NCBI GenBank assembly: GCA_021847645.1
Contig: JAJZQG010000002.1
Location: 1 to 64,000, forward strand
Direction: 5' to 3'
DNA length: 64,000 nucleotides
DNA from: Myxococcales bacterium
Lineage (GTDB): Bacteria; Myxococcota_A; Polyangia; Polyangiales; Polyangiaceae
Shown: positions 29,177-39,976 of the stretch, in pieces
Layout: every line of letters begins with the position of its first letter
Numbering within the stretch: position 1 is the first letter of the stretch
Translations under genes and position numbers: made by a program
The notes under the pieces: generated by a model
Database searches by the model: none
What the model saw: the letters and a program-made list of their open reading frames with translations, nothing else
What the model was told of the DNA's origin: nothing

Positions 29177-29853
29177 TCCAGCGTGGCATGGGACGACTGC
29201 GGACAGCCTCGATCCTCGCGCACGTTGGCCTGTTGGCCGGCTGCCTGGCGATCGGCTGTGGCGCCTCAATGGGCACCTCCTCTTCGCCCGAGGCGCCGCC
29301 GGCGACCGTGCTCGACCACCGCGCGGGATCGTCATCCGCGGGCCCGCGGGACTTCGACTACACCGTGGTCGTGGAGAACGGCGACCTGATGGGCGGCGAC
29401 GCCGTGCGTATGGTCCACGCGCCCCTGGCAGATGCGATCGCCGTCCTCGAGCAACCCGACGCCCTGTGGAACGTGATGCCGCGTGTGGCGTCGATGACTC
29501 TCATCCAGGGAGCGGGCGATGACCAGCTCATCGAGATCCGGCACTCCGTCGGGCCGATCGAAGGCGGCTACACGATGCGGATTGTCTGGCAGCGGCTGGA
29601 CGCGCGCGAGGCGACGGTGTGGTTCTGGGTGGACACGAGCCGACCTCGAGACTTGAAGTTCGCCTGGGGGACATTCCGGCTGATACCGTTCGGTCCCCGC
29701 GACACGCTGCTAGCGTACCAGGTGCGCATCGAGCTGTTTCCGGGGATCGTGAAGTGGCTCTTTTCGGGCCGTATCCTGCGGGCGGCGTTGACGGTTCCGG
29801 ATCGGGCGCGGGCGCTGATCGAAAGTCGCGCGCCTTTGCTGCCACATCGGTGA
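29173..29853 (+). CDS. SRPBCC/START-like lipoprotein
   Basis: A 226-aa exported protein with signal and lipobox-like LAIGC near residues 24-28. The body (residues 60-226) looks like a START/SRPBCC lipid-binding fold: ENGDLMGGDAVRMVHAPLAD, WNVMPRVASMTLIQG, VGPIEGGYTMRIVWQRLD and a C-terminal helix after FPGIVKWLFSGRILR. The fold call is mine from pattern and is moderate. It is translationally coupled to the DUF2127 gene. ATG 29188 is an alternative start. Confidence 0.6.
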   Translation: MIQRGMGRLRTASILAHVGLLAGCLAIGCGASMGTSSSPEAPPATVLDHRAGSSSAGPRDFDYTVVVENGDLMGGDAVRMVHAPLADAIAVLEQPDALWNVMPRVASMTLIQGAGDDQLIEIRHSVGPIEGGYTMRIVWQRLDAREATVWFWVDTSRPRDLKFAWGTFRLIPFGPRDTLLAYQVRIELFPGIVKWLFSGRILRAALTVPDRARALIESRAPLLPHR

Positions 29854-29942
29854 TCGCCCACCGCGCGCTGAGCCGACAAGGCTGGGCGGCGCGCCCTCGT
29901 TGGGCCTACCTTGCGCGCCCGGTGACGGGTATTCTGCGATCC

Positions 29943-32900
29943 GTGGCTATCCTTCGCGCTCGGATCCTCGCCCTGCTCGGCGCCGCCTCGGTGTGCGCCG
30001 CGATCATGGGCTGCGGCTATCCCGACTACCGGGGCTTCGACAAGAACCGGTCACCTACCGACGCTGGCGCGACCGATGGTGCGCAGGAGGCCGGGGAGGA
30101 TGCAGCCTACGACGCGACCGAGGCCGAAGCGCCAGCGGATGTCGTGAGCGAAGAGGCCGGCGTCGACGCGCAGGAAGCAGAGGCGGCCGAGGATGCGGAC
30201 GCCGTGGAGCCGGACGGTGCGAGATGCACGTCGAACGACGATTGCGGGCACGACCCGGCCGGGCCGTTGTGCGATCTGGCGAGCGGACGATGCGGGGCAT
30301 GCCTGCCGCAGCAGGACGTATGCCCGCCCGGGCAGTACTGTTCGGCGACCACGCTGCGGTGCGAGGTGGGCTGCAAGGGCGATCCGGACTGCGTGGTTGC
30401 GGGTCCCGACGGCGGCAAGGACGACGCGGCTCCGGTCGACGATGCCGCGACCGAAGGGGGCACGGACGACGCTGGGCAAGCAGACGTGGGTGCGGACGCG
30501 AAGGTGCTCACGTGCGATCCGGCCTCTCATGCGTGTACGGGCTGCGAAGTCGACGACGACTGCCCGCTCGGCACGCTCTGCGTCGCGCCGGCGTGCGTGG
30601 CGGGGTGCACGATCGAACACGGCTGTCCTGCGGGCTGGAGCTGTTGCGGTGCTGTGTGCCTGGACACGTCCGTCGATCCCCAACACTGCGGCAATTGCGA
30701 CACGAAGTGCGCGGACCCGCCGCACGCGCAGGCAGCCTGCGAGAGCGGCTCGTGCGTGATCGCCAATTGCACGGCGCCCTATCAGGACTGCGATTCGGAC
30801 TACACCACGGGCTGCGAGACGGACATCTCGACGAGCTTGCAGGACTGCGGGGGGTGCGGGGCGGGGTGCGTGCTTCCCCACGCGAAGGCCCAGTGCACGA
30901 GCGGCACGTGCGGGATCGCGCTGTGCGACCTGGGCTTCGCGGACTGCGACGACGATCCCTGGAATGGCTGCGAGGTGGAGACTTCGTCGGACGAAGCGGA
31001 CTGCGGCACCTGCGGTCACGTGTGCGGGCTGCTGCCCCACGCGACACCGGCGTGCATCGGCTCCGCGTGCGAGATCGGGGCCTGCGACGACGGCTACGCC
31101 GACTGCAACGCGAGCGCGGCGGACGGCTGCGAGACACCGACCCAGGCGAACGTGAACAACTGTGGCGGATGCAGCGTTGCTTGCTCGATGTTGCACGCCA
31201 ACGCGGCCTGCGCGGCGGGCACGTGCGCGATCGCGTCGTGCATCTCGCCCTGGGCCAACTGCGACGGGTTGGTGGGCAACGGCTGCGAGGTCGACGTGAC
31301 GCAGGACCCGGCCAACTGCGGGCAATGCAAGAACGCATGCAGCTATCCGCATGCGGCAGGGGTGTGCGTCGACGGCTCCTGCGAGATGGGTGTGTGCGCG
31401 GCGGGCTACGGCGACTGCAACGTACAACCCGGTGACGGGTGCGAGGCGCCGCTGACCACGGACGTGATGAACTGCGGCGCGTGCGGGGCTACTTGCGGGG
31501 CGCCGCACACGGTTCCCGGCTGCGCTGGCGGCACCTGCGAGGCCGCCGCCTGCGTCGGCTCCTGGGGCGACTGCGACACGATCTACGCGAACGGCTGCGA
31601 GGTCGACCTGGCCACGAGCGTCGACAACTGTGGAAGCTGCGGCAAGGTCTGCTCCTTCCCACACGCGTCGGCGCAGTGCAGCAACGGCACCTGCGCGCTG
31701 GGCGTGTGCGACACCGGATACGCCGACTGCGACGGAGTGGCGGCCAACGGCTGCGAGGTCAACACCCAGACCAGCGCCGCCAACTGCGGGGCATGCGGGG
31801 CCGCGTGCGACAGCACCCACGGTGTGGCCTCGTGCTCCGGCGGCCACTGCGGGATCGCTTGCCAGCCGGGCTTTGCCGATTGCAATGACAACCCGGTGGA
31901 CGGCTGCGAAGCAGCGATCACGAACAACGTGGCGAGCTGCGGTGCGTGCGGGGCCACGTGTTCGGTGTCGCACGGCAACCCGGCGTGCAACGGCACGATC
32001 TGCCAGGTGGCGCAGTGCGAGCCTGGCTGGGGCGACTGCAACGGCCAGTATGCGGACGGCTGCGAGCAGCAGCTGGTGACGACGGCGGACTGCGGGCTGT
32101 GCGGCAACCCCTGCTCCCCGGCGAACGCGACGGGCACCTGCGCGACGGGCACCTGCGTGATCGCGTCCTGCAACCCGGGCTATCTGGACTGCGACGGCGA
32201 TCCGACGAACGGCTGCGAGGTGAACCTGAACATCGACGTTAACCACTGCGGAAGCTGCGCCGTGAAGTGTCCGTCACCGGGCTGCACGCCCAAGTGCACA
32301 ACGGGGGTTTGTGGCTGCTCGACGTGCACGACGCCCGGAACGGCGGACTGCGACGGCGATCCCGGCAACGGCTGCGAGACGACAACGTCGTCGGATCCGA
32401 ACAACTGCGGCGGGTGCGGCTCGGTCTGTTTGGCGCCGAACGGCACGGCGGGCTGTGCGAGCTCGAGCTGCACGATCGCGAGCTGCCATTCGGGCTGGGC
32501 GGACTGCAACGCGGTGGTCTCGGACGGTTGCGAGACGAACCTGCACACGCTCACGGACTGCGGCTCCTGCGGCAGCGCGTGCAACCTGCCGCATGCCACC
32601 GAGTCCTGCAGCACGGGCACCTGCCAGGTGACCACCTGCGATCCGGGTTGGGGCAACTGCGACAACAATGGCGCGAACGGCTGCGAAACCGACACGTCGC
32701 TCTCGCCGCAACACTGCGGCTCCTGCGGCAACGCCTGCGACTCGACCAACGGAACGGCGACCTGCTCGTCGGGTGCCTGCGGCATCGTGTGCAACGGCGG
32801 ATTCGCAAACTGCGACGGGCTGCTGTCCAACGGCTGCGAGACGAACACCGACACGAGCGCCGCCAACTGCGGGGCCTGCGGCACCGTGTGCGACGCGACC

Positions 32901-34496
32901 CACGGAACGCCGTCGTGCTCGTGGGGCACCTGCACAATCGCGTGCAACGCCGGCTGGGGCGACTGCGACAACAATGCGTCCAACGGCTGCGAGACGAGCA
33001 CCAGCGCGAGCGTGTTCAACTGCGGTGCGTGCGGCACGGTGTGCAGCAGCGTCAACGGCATGCCGGCGCGCACCTCGGGCGTGTGCAGCATCGCGTGCAA
33101 CAGCGGCTTCGGCAACTGCGACAACGACGCCTCCAACGGCTGCGAGTCGAGCCTGCAGAACGATGTGCTGCACTGCGGCAGCTGCACGACCGCGTGCAAC
33201 TTGGCGCACGCGGTCAACGCATGCGTGGGCGGCGCGTGCGCCATCGGCAGCTGCAACACCGGTTGGGCGGACTGCGATTCGATTGCGTCGAACGGCTGCG
33301 AGACCAACACGGGCACCGGGGTGAACAACTGCGGGGCGTGCGGCAACATCTGCAACGCGACCAACGGCACGCCCACGTGCTCGGCGGGCACTTGCGGCAT
33401 CATCTGCACCTCGGGCTGGGGCAACTGCGACGGCAGCGCGGCGAACGGCTGCGAGGTGTCCACCAACACGAGTGTCGACAACTGCGGGGCATGCGGCAAC
33501 GTGTGTCCGTCGGTTCCCCACGGCACGGCCGCGTGCCTTGCGGGCACCTGCGGGGTCGGCGCGTGCGACGCCAACTACCACGAGAGTTCCGGAGCCTGCG
33601 TGCCGAACGGCGAGATCTGTGACAACGGCGTGGACGACGACAACGACGGCCGGGTCGACTGCTTCGACACCGACTGCCTGACGAGCACGGCGTGCGCGGG
33701 ACGGTGCATGGACGCCGCGTCGGTCGGGTGCGACGTCACGGTGCTGTCGCAGAACACGGGCGCCACTGGATCGACGCAGCGCATCGCGCCGCCGTCGTAC
33801 TCGTGCACAACAGCGAGCATGCCCGGCCCTGAATACGCCTACAAGTTCACCGGCACTGCGGGGCAGAACGTGTTCGTCGAGGCCTATGGGCTCAGCGGTG
33901 ACGTGGCCGTGATGGCGGTGGACGTGGCAACCGGTGCGCAGTGCACGGCCAGCACCTCGTGCGCCAAGGCCGGAAACGCCAATTCGAATGCGAACCCCGA
34001 GGCGATCGGCTTCACCTCTGCCGCGGGCCGCGACTACTACATCGTGGTGGATGGACCGTCGGCCCAGGCCTACTCGTTGTCGGTGCAGTGCTCGACCACG
34101 GGCGGATGCTTCCCCGCGAGGGCGATCCAAGCCGGCCAGACCATCTCGGCGAGCAACGCCGTCGGCCAGGGCAACACGACGAACGACGCGATCGAGTCCT
34201 ATTCCTGCGGGAGTTGGGCGGAATCCGGGCCGGAGGCTGCGTTCATCTTCACACCAACGGAATCAGGCAGCTACGAGGTGGACCTGACCTCGCTGAGCAA
34301 CGACTGCGACTTGTACGTGCTGAGCGCGAACAACTGCGACGGCACCTGCTTCTCGAGCTACAGCTACAGCGACGACTACGGAACGAATCCCGAGTCGGTG
34401 ACGTTCACGGCGACCGCCAACAAGTCGTACTTCATCGTGGTGGACGGCTACTCGGGCAACGTCTGCAGCTTCAACCTCAGCGTGACCAAGCTCTGA
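29943..34496 (+). CDS. Giant Cys-rich repeat lipoprotein with C-terminal PPC-like domains
   Basis: A 1,517-aa exported lipoprotein (lipobox AAIMGC, Cys24). After an Ala/Asp/Glu-rich linker and Cys modules (CTSNDDCGHD, CPPGQYC), residues about 250-1215 hold 18 repeats of 35-40 aa, each with an NGCE-type motif, N-C-G-x-C-G and several further Cys. One repeat has Arg in place of a conserved Cys (GMPARTSG). A Ca-binding-like NGVDDDNDGRVDC segment follows, then two PPC-like beta domains (AYKFTGTAGQNVFVEAYG and a second ending DYGTNPESVTFTATANK). It is likely a disulfide-stiffened surface rod with binding domains at the tip; the function is unknown. GTG start, with TATTCT 7 nt upstream. Confidence 0.85.
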   Translation: MAILRARILALLGAASVCAAIMGCGYPDYRGFDKNRSPTDAGATDGAQEAGEDAAYDATEAEAPADVVSEEAGVDAQEAEAAEDADAVEPDGARCTSNDDCGHDPAGPLCDLASGRCGACLPQQDVCPPGQYCSATTLRCEVGCKGDPDCVVAGPDGGKDDAAPVDDAATEGGTDDAGQADVGADAKVLTCDPASHACTGCEVDDDCPLGTLCVAPACVAGCTIEHGCPAGWSCCGAVCLDTSVDPQHCGNCDTKCADPPHAQAACESGSCVIANCTAPYQDCDSDYTTGCETDISTSLQDCGGCGAGCVLPHAKAQCTSGTCGIALCDLGFADCDDDPWNGCEVETSSDEADCGTCGHVCGLLPHATPACIGSACEIGACDDGYADCNASAADGCETPTQANVNNCGGCSVACSMLHANAACAAGTCAIASCISPWANCDGLVGNGCEVDVTQDPANCGQCKNACSYPHAAGVCVDGSCEMGVCAAGYGDCNVQPGDGCEAPLTTDVMNCGACGATCGAPHTVPGCAGGTCEAAACVGSWGDCDTIYANGCEVDLATSVDNCGSCGKVCSFPHASAQCSNGTCALGVCDTGYADCDGVAANGCEVNTQTSAANCGACGAACDSTHGVASCSGGHCGIACQPGFADCNDNPVDGCEAAITNNVASCGACGATCSVSHGNPACNGTICQVAQCEPGWGDCNGQYADGCEQQLVTTADCGLCGNPCSPANATGTCATGTCVIASCNPGYLDCDGDPTNGCEVNLNIDVNHCGSCAVKCPSPGCTPKCTTGVCGCSTCTTPGTADCDGDPGNGCETTTSSDPNNCGGCGSVCLAPNGTAGCASSSCTIASCHSGWADCNAVVSDGCETNLHTLTDCGSCGSACNLPHATESCSTGTCQVTTCDPGWGNCDNNGANGCETDTSLSPQHCGSCGNACDSTNGTATCSSGACGIVCNGGFANCDGLLSNGCETNTDTSAANCGACGTVCDATHGTPSCSWGTCTIACNAGWGDCDNNASNGCETSTSASVFNCGACGTVCSSVNGMPARTSGVCSIACNSGFGNCDNDASNGCESSLQNDVLHCGSCTTACNLAHAVNACVGGACAIGSCNTGWADCDSIASNGCETNTGTGVNNCGACGNICNATNGTPTCSAGTCGIICTSGWGNCDGSAANGCEVSTNTSVDNCGACGNVCPSVPHGTAACLAGTCGVGACDANYHESSGACVPNGEICDNGVDDDNDGRVDCFDTDCLTSTACAGRCMDAASVGCDVTVLSQNTGATGSTQRIAPPSYSCTTASMPGPEYAYKFTGTAGQNVFVEAYGLSGDVAVMAVDVATGAQCTASTSCAKAGNANSNANPEAIGFTSAAGRDYYIVVDGPSAQAYSLSVQCSTTGGCFPARAIQAGQTISASNAVGQGNTTNDAIESYSCGSWAESGPEAAFIFTPTESGSYEVDLTSLSNDCDLYVLSANNCDGTCFSSYSYSDDYGTNPESVTFTATANKSYFIVVDGYSGNVCSFNLSVTKL

Positions 34497-34567
34497 AATG
34501 GGTCCGCCGCGACGGCCATGGACAGGCGGCGCACGAACGGGGTGGATCGCCGGCGATTCACTGCTAT

Positions 34568-34595
34568 TTGTCAAGGTGAGGCAGTGCTCTAGGAT
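34568..34595 (+). promoter_or_regulatory. Candidate sigma-70-type promoter for kinase 3
   Basis: TTGTCA, a 16-bp spacer, then TAGGAT. Five of six and four of six bases match the consensus. It sits 42 bp before ATG 34638, in the gap behind the Cys-rich gene. Confidence 0.42.
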
Positions 34596-34637
34596 GTGAC
34601 CGCGCCGCGGCCATGCCCTGCGGCAGGTCGACCCGAG

Positions 34638-36347
34638 ATGAGTGAACCTATCAGGACTCTAGGCGACGTCGGCGCCGGCCATACTCTCGGGCGCTACGAG
34701 CTGCTGTTGCCCGTGGCCACGGGGGGCATGGCCGTGGTCTGGGCCGCACGGCTCAAGGGCACTCGGGGCTTCCAGAAGATCGTCGCGGTCAAGACGATCC
34801 GCGCCGAGATGTCCGACGATCCGCGGTTCGAGCAGATGTTCCTCGACGAGGCGGCCCTTGCCTCGCGGGTCAAGCACCCGCACGTGGTCGAGATCCTGGA
34901 CTTGGGCGAAGAGCGCGATGTGCTCTACCTGGTCATGGAATGGATCGACGGCGAGCCGCTGCACGTGATCATGAAGCAGGCGATCGAGAAGGGCGGCATC
35001 CAGCTTCCCGTCGCCGTGCGCGTGGCCTCCCAGCTGTGCGCGGGGCTGCATGCGGCTCACGAGGTGCGCGACGACAACGGCAAGCTCTTCGGCCTGGTGC
35101 ACCGCGACGTGTCGCCGCAGAACGTACTGATCACGTACGGCGGGGTGGCGAAGCTGGTCGACTTCGGGGTCGCCAAGGCCGTCGAGCGAGGGGGCTTCAC
35201 GCAGGGCGGGCAGGTCAAGGGCAAGGTGGCCTACATGGCGCCCGAGCAGGCGCGCGGAGAGGTCATCGATCGCCGCACGGACATCTTCGCGCTGGGCATC
35301 GTGCTGTACTCGATGACCACGGGCAAGCACCCCTTCCGCCGCGACAACGACCAGGCCACCCTCCAGAACATCACGTCGGATACTCCGGCGTATCGCCCGT
35401 CCAAGCTGGTCCCCGCCTATCCCAAGGCGCTCGAAGACGTCGTCATGCAGGCGTTGGAGAAGGATCCGGCCAAGCGCTTTCCGACCGCCAACGAGATGCT
35501 CCGTGCGCTGGACCAGGCCCTGCCCGCTTCCATGCGGGTGAGCACGGACGAGGAGGTCGCGTCGTTCGTGCGCGCGGCGCTGGGCGATCGGTACCAGCGC
35601 CGAAGGGAAGCCATCCGCGAAGCGTTGCGCCTCGCCGATGAGCGGACCACCGACGACACACGGGACATGAAGCCCTTTCGTCTGTCGATTCCGAGCATCT
35701 CGGGCATCACGGCGGCGGCTGCCGTGACAGAGACGGACGTATCGGGCCGCGGGGCGGAACCGGCACTCCCGGACGCGGCGCGATGGGGCGCGGACGGCAG
35801 CTCGGGTTCGCAATCGCTGAAGGACCACGCGGGAGTTTCGCGTCCATCGGGCTCGCTGCTCTCGCTCCCGGCGATGGCGGGGACCGGCCGCAGGGCGGGC
35901 TTGTCTCCGGCGGGTTGGGTCGCCATCGGTGCTTTGGTCATGGCCGGCGCTGCGACCGGCGCGCTGATCACGGTCCTTCGATCGCGCCCTGCGCCCGCGC
36001 CCGCCGCCGCCCCGTCAGCTTCGGCGCCCCTTGTTGCACCGGCCCATGCGACGTCGTCCCCGGAAACGGCCGAGCCCATCTCGCCCAGCGCGCTTCCGGT
36101 CGCGTCGACCACGCCCGAAGGCGAGCAGGCGATCAACGATCCGGGCCTAGCGCCCGGCTTGGCCAAGGGTTCGACGCCGCCCGCAGGGCACGCATCCGCC
36201 GCGAGATCTGCGAGCACCGCGCCCGAGAGCACGCCCGGCACCGCGTCGTCGAGGACCTCCGGCGAAGCCGCGGCCAACACGACGCCCGCTAACCCCGGCA
36301 GCGCTCCCACGCCGATGGTGCCGCAGATCCGCGAGCCGGGATTCTGA
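34638..36347 (+). CDS. Ser/Thr protein kinase (kinase 3)
   Basis: A 569-aa eukaryote-like Ser/Thr kinase. The catalytic domain spans about residues 20-290: ATGGMAVV loop, Lys52 in VAVKTIR, HRDVSPQN from residue 155, DFG at about 175 and APEQAR, all intact. A cytoplasmic linker, a transmembrane helix at about 425-448 and a disordered Ala/Pro/Ser-rich extracytoplasmic tail follow; no sensor fold is seen. I used ATG 34638, at the MSEPIRTLGD start; an in-frame start at 34596 would overlap the candidate promoter. It is convergent (33 bp apart) with the FHA-type sigma-54 activator gene, whose FHA domain could read phosphothreonine made by this kinase. Confidence 0.88.
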   Translation: MSEPIRTLGDVGAGHTLGRYELLLPVATGGMAVVWAARLKGTRGFQKIVAVKTIRAEMSDDPRFEQMFLDEAALASRVKHPHVVEILDLGEERDVLYLVMEWIDGEPLHVIMKQAIEKGGIQLPVAVRVASQLCAGLHAAHEVRDDNGKLFGLVHRDVSPQNVLITYGGVAKLVDFGVAKAVERGGFTQGGQVKGKVAYMAPEQARGEVIDRRTDIFALGIVLYSMTTGKHPFRRDNDQATLQNITSDTPAYRPSKLVPAYPKALEDVVMQALEKDPAKRFPTANEMLRALDQALPASMRVSTDEEVASFVRAALGDRYQRRREAIREALRLADERTTDDTRDMKPFRLSIPSISGITAAAAVTETDVSGRGAEPALPDAARWGADGSSGSQSLKDHAGVSRPSGSLLSLPAMAGTGRRAGLSPAGWVAIGALVMAGAATGALITVLRSRPAPAPAAAPSASAPLVAPAHATSSPETAEPISPSALPVASTTPEGEQAINDPGLAPGLAKGSTPPAGHASAARSASTAPESTPGTASSRTSGEAAANTTPANPGSAPTPMVPQIREPGF

Positions 36348-36380
36348 AGCCCCCGGAGCCAGCACACGCCCGACGCGCGC

Positions 36381-37730
<1,350 letters not shown>

Positions 37731-37811
37731 CTGGGAGCGGATGCTATCAGCCGGCCGCTTCCTTGCCAATGTGCGCCGCGGCGCTGTGAAGGGCTGCCTC
37801 GGTGTGGCCCC

Positions 37812-37874
37812 CTGCGACAAGCCCGACGCACTTCCCGACCGTCGGCCCCGCATCTGCGACAAGAACGTCGCACT
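37812..37874 (+). promoter_or_regulatory. Twin dyad upstream activating sequence
   Basis: Two near-identical sites: TGCGAC-N6-GACGCA at 37813-37830 and the perfect dyad TGCGAC-N6-GTCGCA at 37855-37872. In a 21-bp comparison 18 positions match. Their starts are exactly 42 bp apart (four DNA turns), and the second lies about 110 bp upstream of the sigma-54 promoter at 37983. This is the expected form and place of an enhancer for a Fis-type sigma-54 activator, and such a gene starts at 37730. The binding protein is inferred. Confidence 0.65.
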
Positions 37875-37982
37875 CTTCGACGACCGCGACAGGCCGCGTC
37901 TGCCACCAAGGTTGCGCGCGATCGGTGCGCGCGGGGCGTCAGGCCAGGGCACCGAACCGAGCGAGAGCCTGCGAGCAACGTT

Positions 37983-37998
37983 TGGCACGAGCCGTGCT
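37983..37998 (+). promoter_or_regulatory. Sigma-54 (-24/-12) promoter
   Basis: TGGCACGAGCCGTGCT matches the consensus TGGCACRNNNNTTGCW at all but one defined position. The GG and GC doublets have the required 10-nt spacing. Transcription would begin near 38010, about 89 nt before the beta-helix protein ATG at 38099. Confidence 0.75.
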
Positions 37999-38098
37999 CC
38001 TCAATTCTTGGATTCGACACCGTTCACCCTCTTTCGCGGTGCGGACCTCGCGGCTCGATGGATGGCCGCCCGGCCGCAGCCCATCAGGAGACTTCGAT

Positions 38099-39679
38099 AT
38101 GCGACGAACCGGAACGATGATCGCGGCGCTGGGCGCGGTACTCACCTTCGCGGGGATCTCCCAAGCGGCCACGCTCGAGGCCGGCCCGGGAAAGCCCTAC
38201 GCCACGCCCTGTGAGGCCATCGCCGCCGCGCAGCCCAACGACGTGATCGAAGTGCAGCCTGGGACCTACACGGACAGTTGCTACATCAACACGGCCGGGA
38301 TCACCGTTCGCGGCGTGGGAGGACGCCCCAAGGTGGACTTGTCCGGGACCGACCACCCCGCCGGCTACAAGGGCATCTATGTCATCGGTGCGGACAACGT
38401 GACCATCGAGAACATGGAGCTGACGGGCGCGAACATCTCGTGCGGCAACGGCGCAAACGGTGCCGGGCTTCGCGTCGAGGCCGCCGGGCTGACGGTCCGC
38501 GGCTGCTACATCCACGACAACCAGGACGGCATCCTGGGCGGCTTCGGTACCGTGACCATCGAGTACACCGAATTCGCGCGCAACGGCCTGGGCGACGGCT
38601 GCAACTGCGGAGGGTGCACGCACAATATCTATATCGGCGGCAGCGTCGACAAGCTGGCGTTCCGCTACAACTACTCGCACGACATCGCGACGGACGGGCA
38701 CCTGCTGAAGTCGCGCGCGAGCGTCAACGAGATCCTGTACAACCGTCTTACGGGTGAGTCCGGGCACGACAGCTACGAGATCGACCTGCCCAACGGCGGC
38801 CTCGCCATCGTCATCGGCAATCTCGTTCAAAAGGGGACCAACCCGGGCAATCCCATCCTGTTCACCTGGGGCGAGGAAGGCGGCCTGAAGCCCGATACGC
38901 GGGTGTTCGTCGCCAACAACACGTTCGTCAACGACTACGGCTCGGGCACGTTCATCAAGATTGCCGGTGGTGGCACCCTGACCGCGCACAACAACCTGTT
39001 CGTGGGACCGGGCACCGTCTCCACCACGGGAGCGCTGTCCGCCGACAACTTGAGCGGGATTGACCCGTTGTTCGTCAATGCCGCGAGCTACGACTATCAC
39101 CTCACGGCGGGCTCGCCCGCGATCGACACGGGCGTCGACCCGGGCATGGCCGACTCGATGTCTCTGACGCCCACGAACCAGTACGTCCATCCGGCCAATA
39201 CGGAGCCACGTTCGATCGTCGGGAGCGCCATCGACGTGGGTGCGTACGAGTACGGCAACCCGTCCGGTGGCGCGGGAGGGACAGGGGGCTCGGGCGGAAG
39301 CTCGACCGGAGGCAGCGCGGGAACGGGAGGCGCGTCCACCGGCGGCAGCGGCGGCCAGGCCACGGGTGGCGCTGCGGGGTCCGACACCGGAGGAAGCGGC
39401 GGAACCGGAGGCGCGTCCACCGGCGGAACCGGAGGCGGGGCCGCGGGTGGCAGCGCCGGCTCCGGGGGCAGCCCAGGCACGGGAGGCGCGTCAGCGGGCG
39501 GCAGCGCTGGTTCGGCCACGGGGGGAAGCGCCGGAGCACCAGCCGCCGCGCCCCAGCCCGCATCGGACAGCGGATGCAGTTGCCGCACGGCGCAATCGAC
39601 GTCGGGTGCCTTTAGCATGGCCTCGCTCGTGTTGAGCGCGATCGCGGCCGTCGGTCTTGCGCGACGGCGACGCCGCTGA
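38099..39679 (+). CDS. Secreted right-handed beta-helix protein with MYXO-CTERM-type tail
   Basis: A 526-aa surface protein. Signal peptide (to about residue 23, ISQAATLEAG), a parallel beta-helix of about 360 residues like pectate-lyase-type and DUF1565 proteins (repeats such as GITVRGVGGRPKVDLSG, ENMELTGANISC, HNNLFVGPGTVS, SPAIDTGVDPG), a long Gly/Ser/Thr-rich linker from about residue 390, and a C-terminal tail of Cys pair (DSGCSCR), hydrophobic helix and RRRRR that fits the MYXO-CTERM sorting signal. It may bind or cut polysaccharide; catalytic residues cannot be assigned. AGGAG precedes ATG 38099. Expression probably depends on sigma-54 and the neighbouring FHA activator. Confidence 0.85.
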   Translation: MRRTGTMIAALGAVLTFAGISQAATLEAGPGKPYATPCEAIAAAQPNDVIEVQPGTYTDSCYINTAGITVRGVGGRPKVDLSGTDHPAGYKGIYVIGADNVTIENMELTGANISCGNGANGAGLRVEAAGLTVRGCYIHDNQDGILGGFGTVTIEYTEFARNGLGDGCNCGGCTHNIYIGGSVDKLAFRYNYSHDIATDGHLLKSRASVNEILYNRLTGESGHDSYEIDLPNGGLAIVIGNLVQKGTNPGNPILFTWGEEGGLKPDTRVFVANNTFVNDYGSGTFIKIAGGGTLTAHNNLFVGPGTVSTTGALSADNLSGIDPLFVNAASYDYHLTAGSPAIDTGVDPGMADSMSLTPTNQYVHPANTEPRSIVGSAIDVGAYEYGNPSGGAGGTGGSGGSSTGGSAGTGGASTGGSGGQATGGAAGSDTGGSGGTGGASTGGTGGGAAGGSAGSGGSPGTGGASAGGSAGSATGGSAGAPAAAPQPASDSGCSCRTAQSTSGAFSMASLVLSAIAAVGLARRRRR

Positions 39680-39738
39680 GGGCCCACCGCGCGGGATAAC
39701 CACATAAGCACGGGCCCGAGTTCCAGAGCCATTCGCAG

Positions 39739-39848
39739 CCTCACCCGGGTGGAGTCCCAGCTTCACCCGGGTGGAGTCCCAGCTTCACCCGGGTGCAGTC
39801 CCAGCTTCACCCGGGTGGAGTCCCAGCTTCACCCGGGTGGAGTCGCGC
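39739..39848. repeat. Five tandem 22-bp units with a CACCCGGGTG palindrome
   Basis: Five consecutive 22-bp units (39739, 39761, 39783, 39805, 39827), nearly identical. Each contains CTTCACCCGGGTGGAGT with the perfect 10-bp palindrome CACCCGGGTG, except unit 1 (CC for CT at the start) and unit 3 (GTGCAGT). The array lies between two convergent genes. A single further copy is at 51238-51257, also between convergent genes. No protein is encoded; the short ORF across it is a by-product. The rest of 39680-39976 shows nothing else. Confidence 0.9.
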
Positions 39849-39976
39849 CAAGCGTATGACCATCAACCGCCGTCAAGGTGAACTTCATCAGCCCCTCGGC
39901 TCGGTCGGCTCAATCCGAATGCGACCGAAGCACAAGCTGCGCCCTGTCTTCATCGCGGTGAAACGGCCAGGCGTCG

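Noticed and set aside
30051-32246. Long minus-strand frames opposite the giant Cys-rich gene
   Set aside because: They mirror the repeat periodicity of the sense gene and have no recognisable protein features; the sense strand has a lipobox and ordered Cys repeats.
39739-39848. CRISPR array
   Set aside because: The units are contiguous 22-mers without spacers, and no cas gene is present. The 61665 array was rejected for the same reason.
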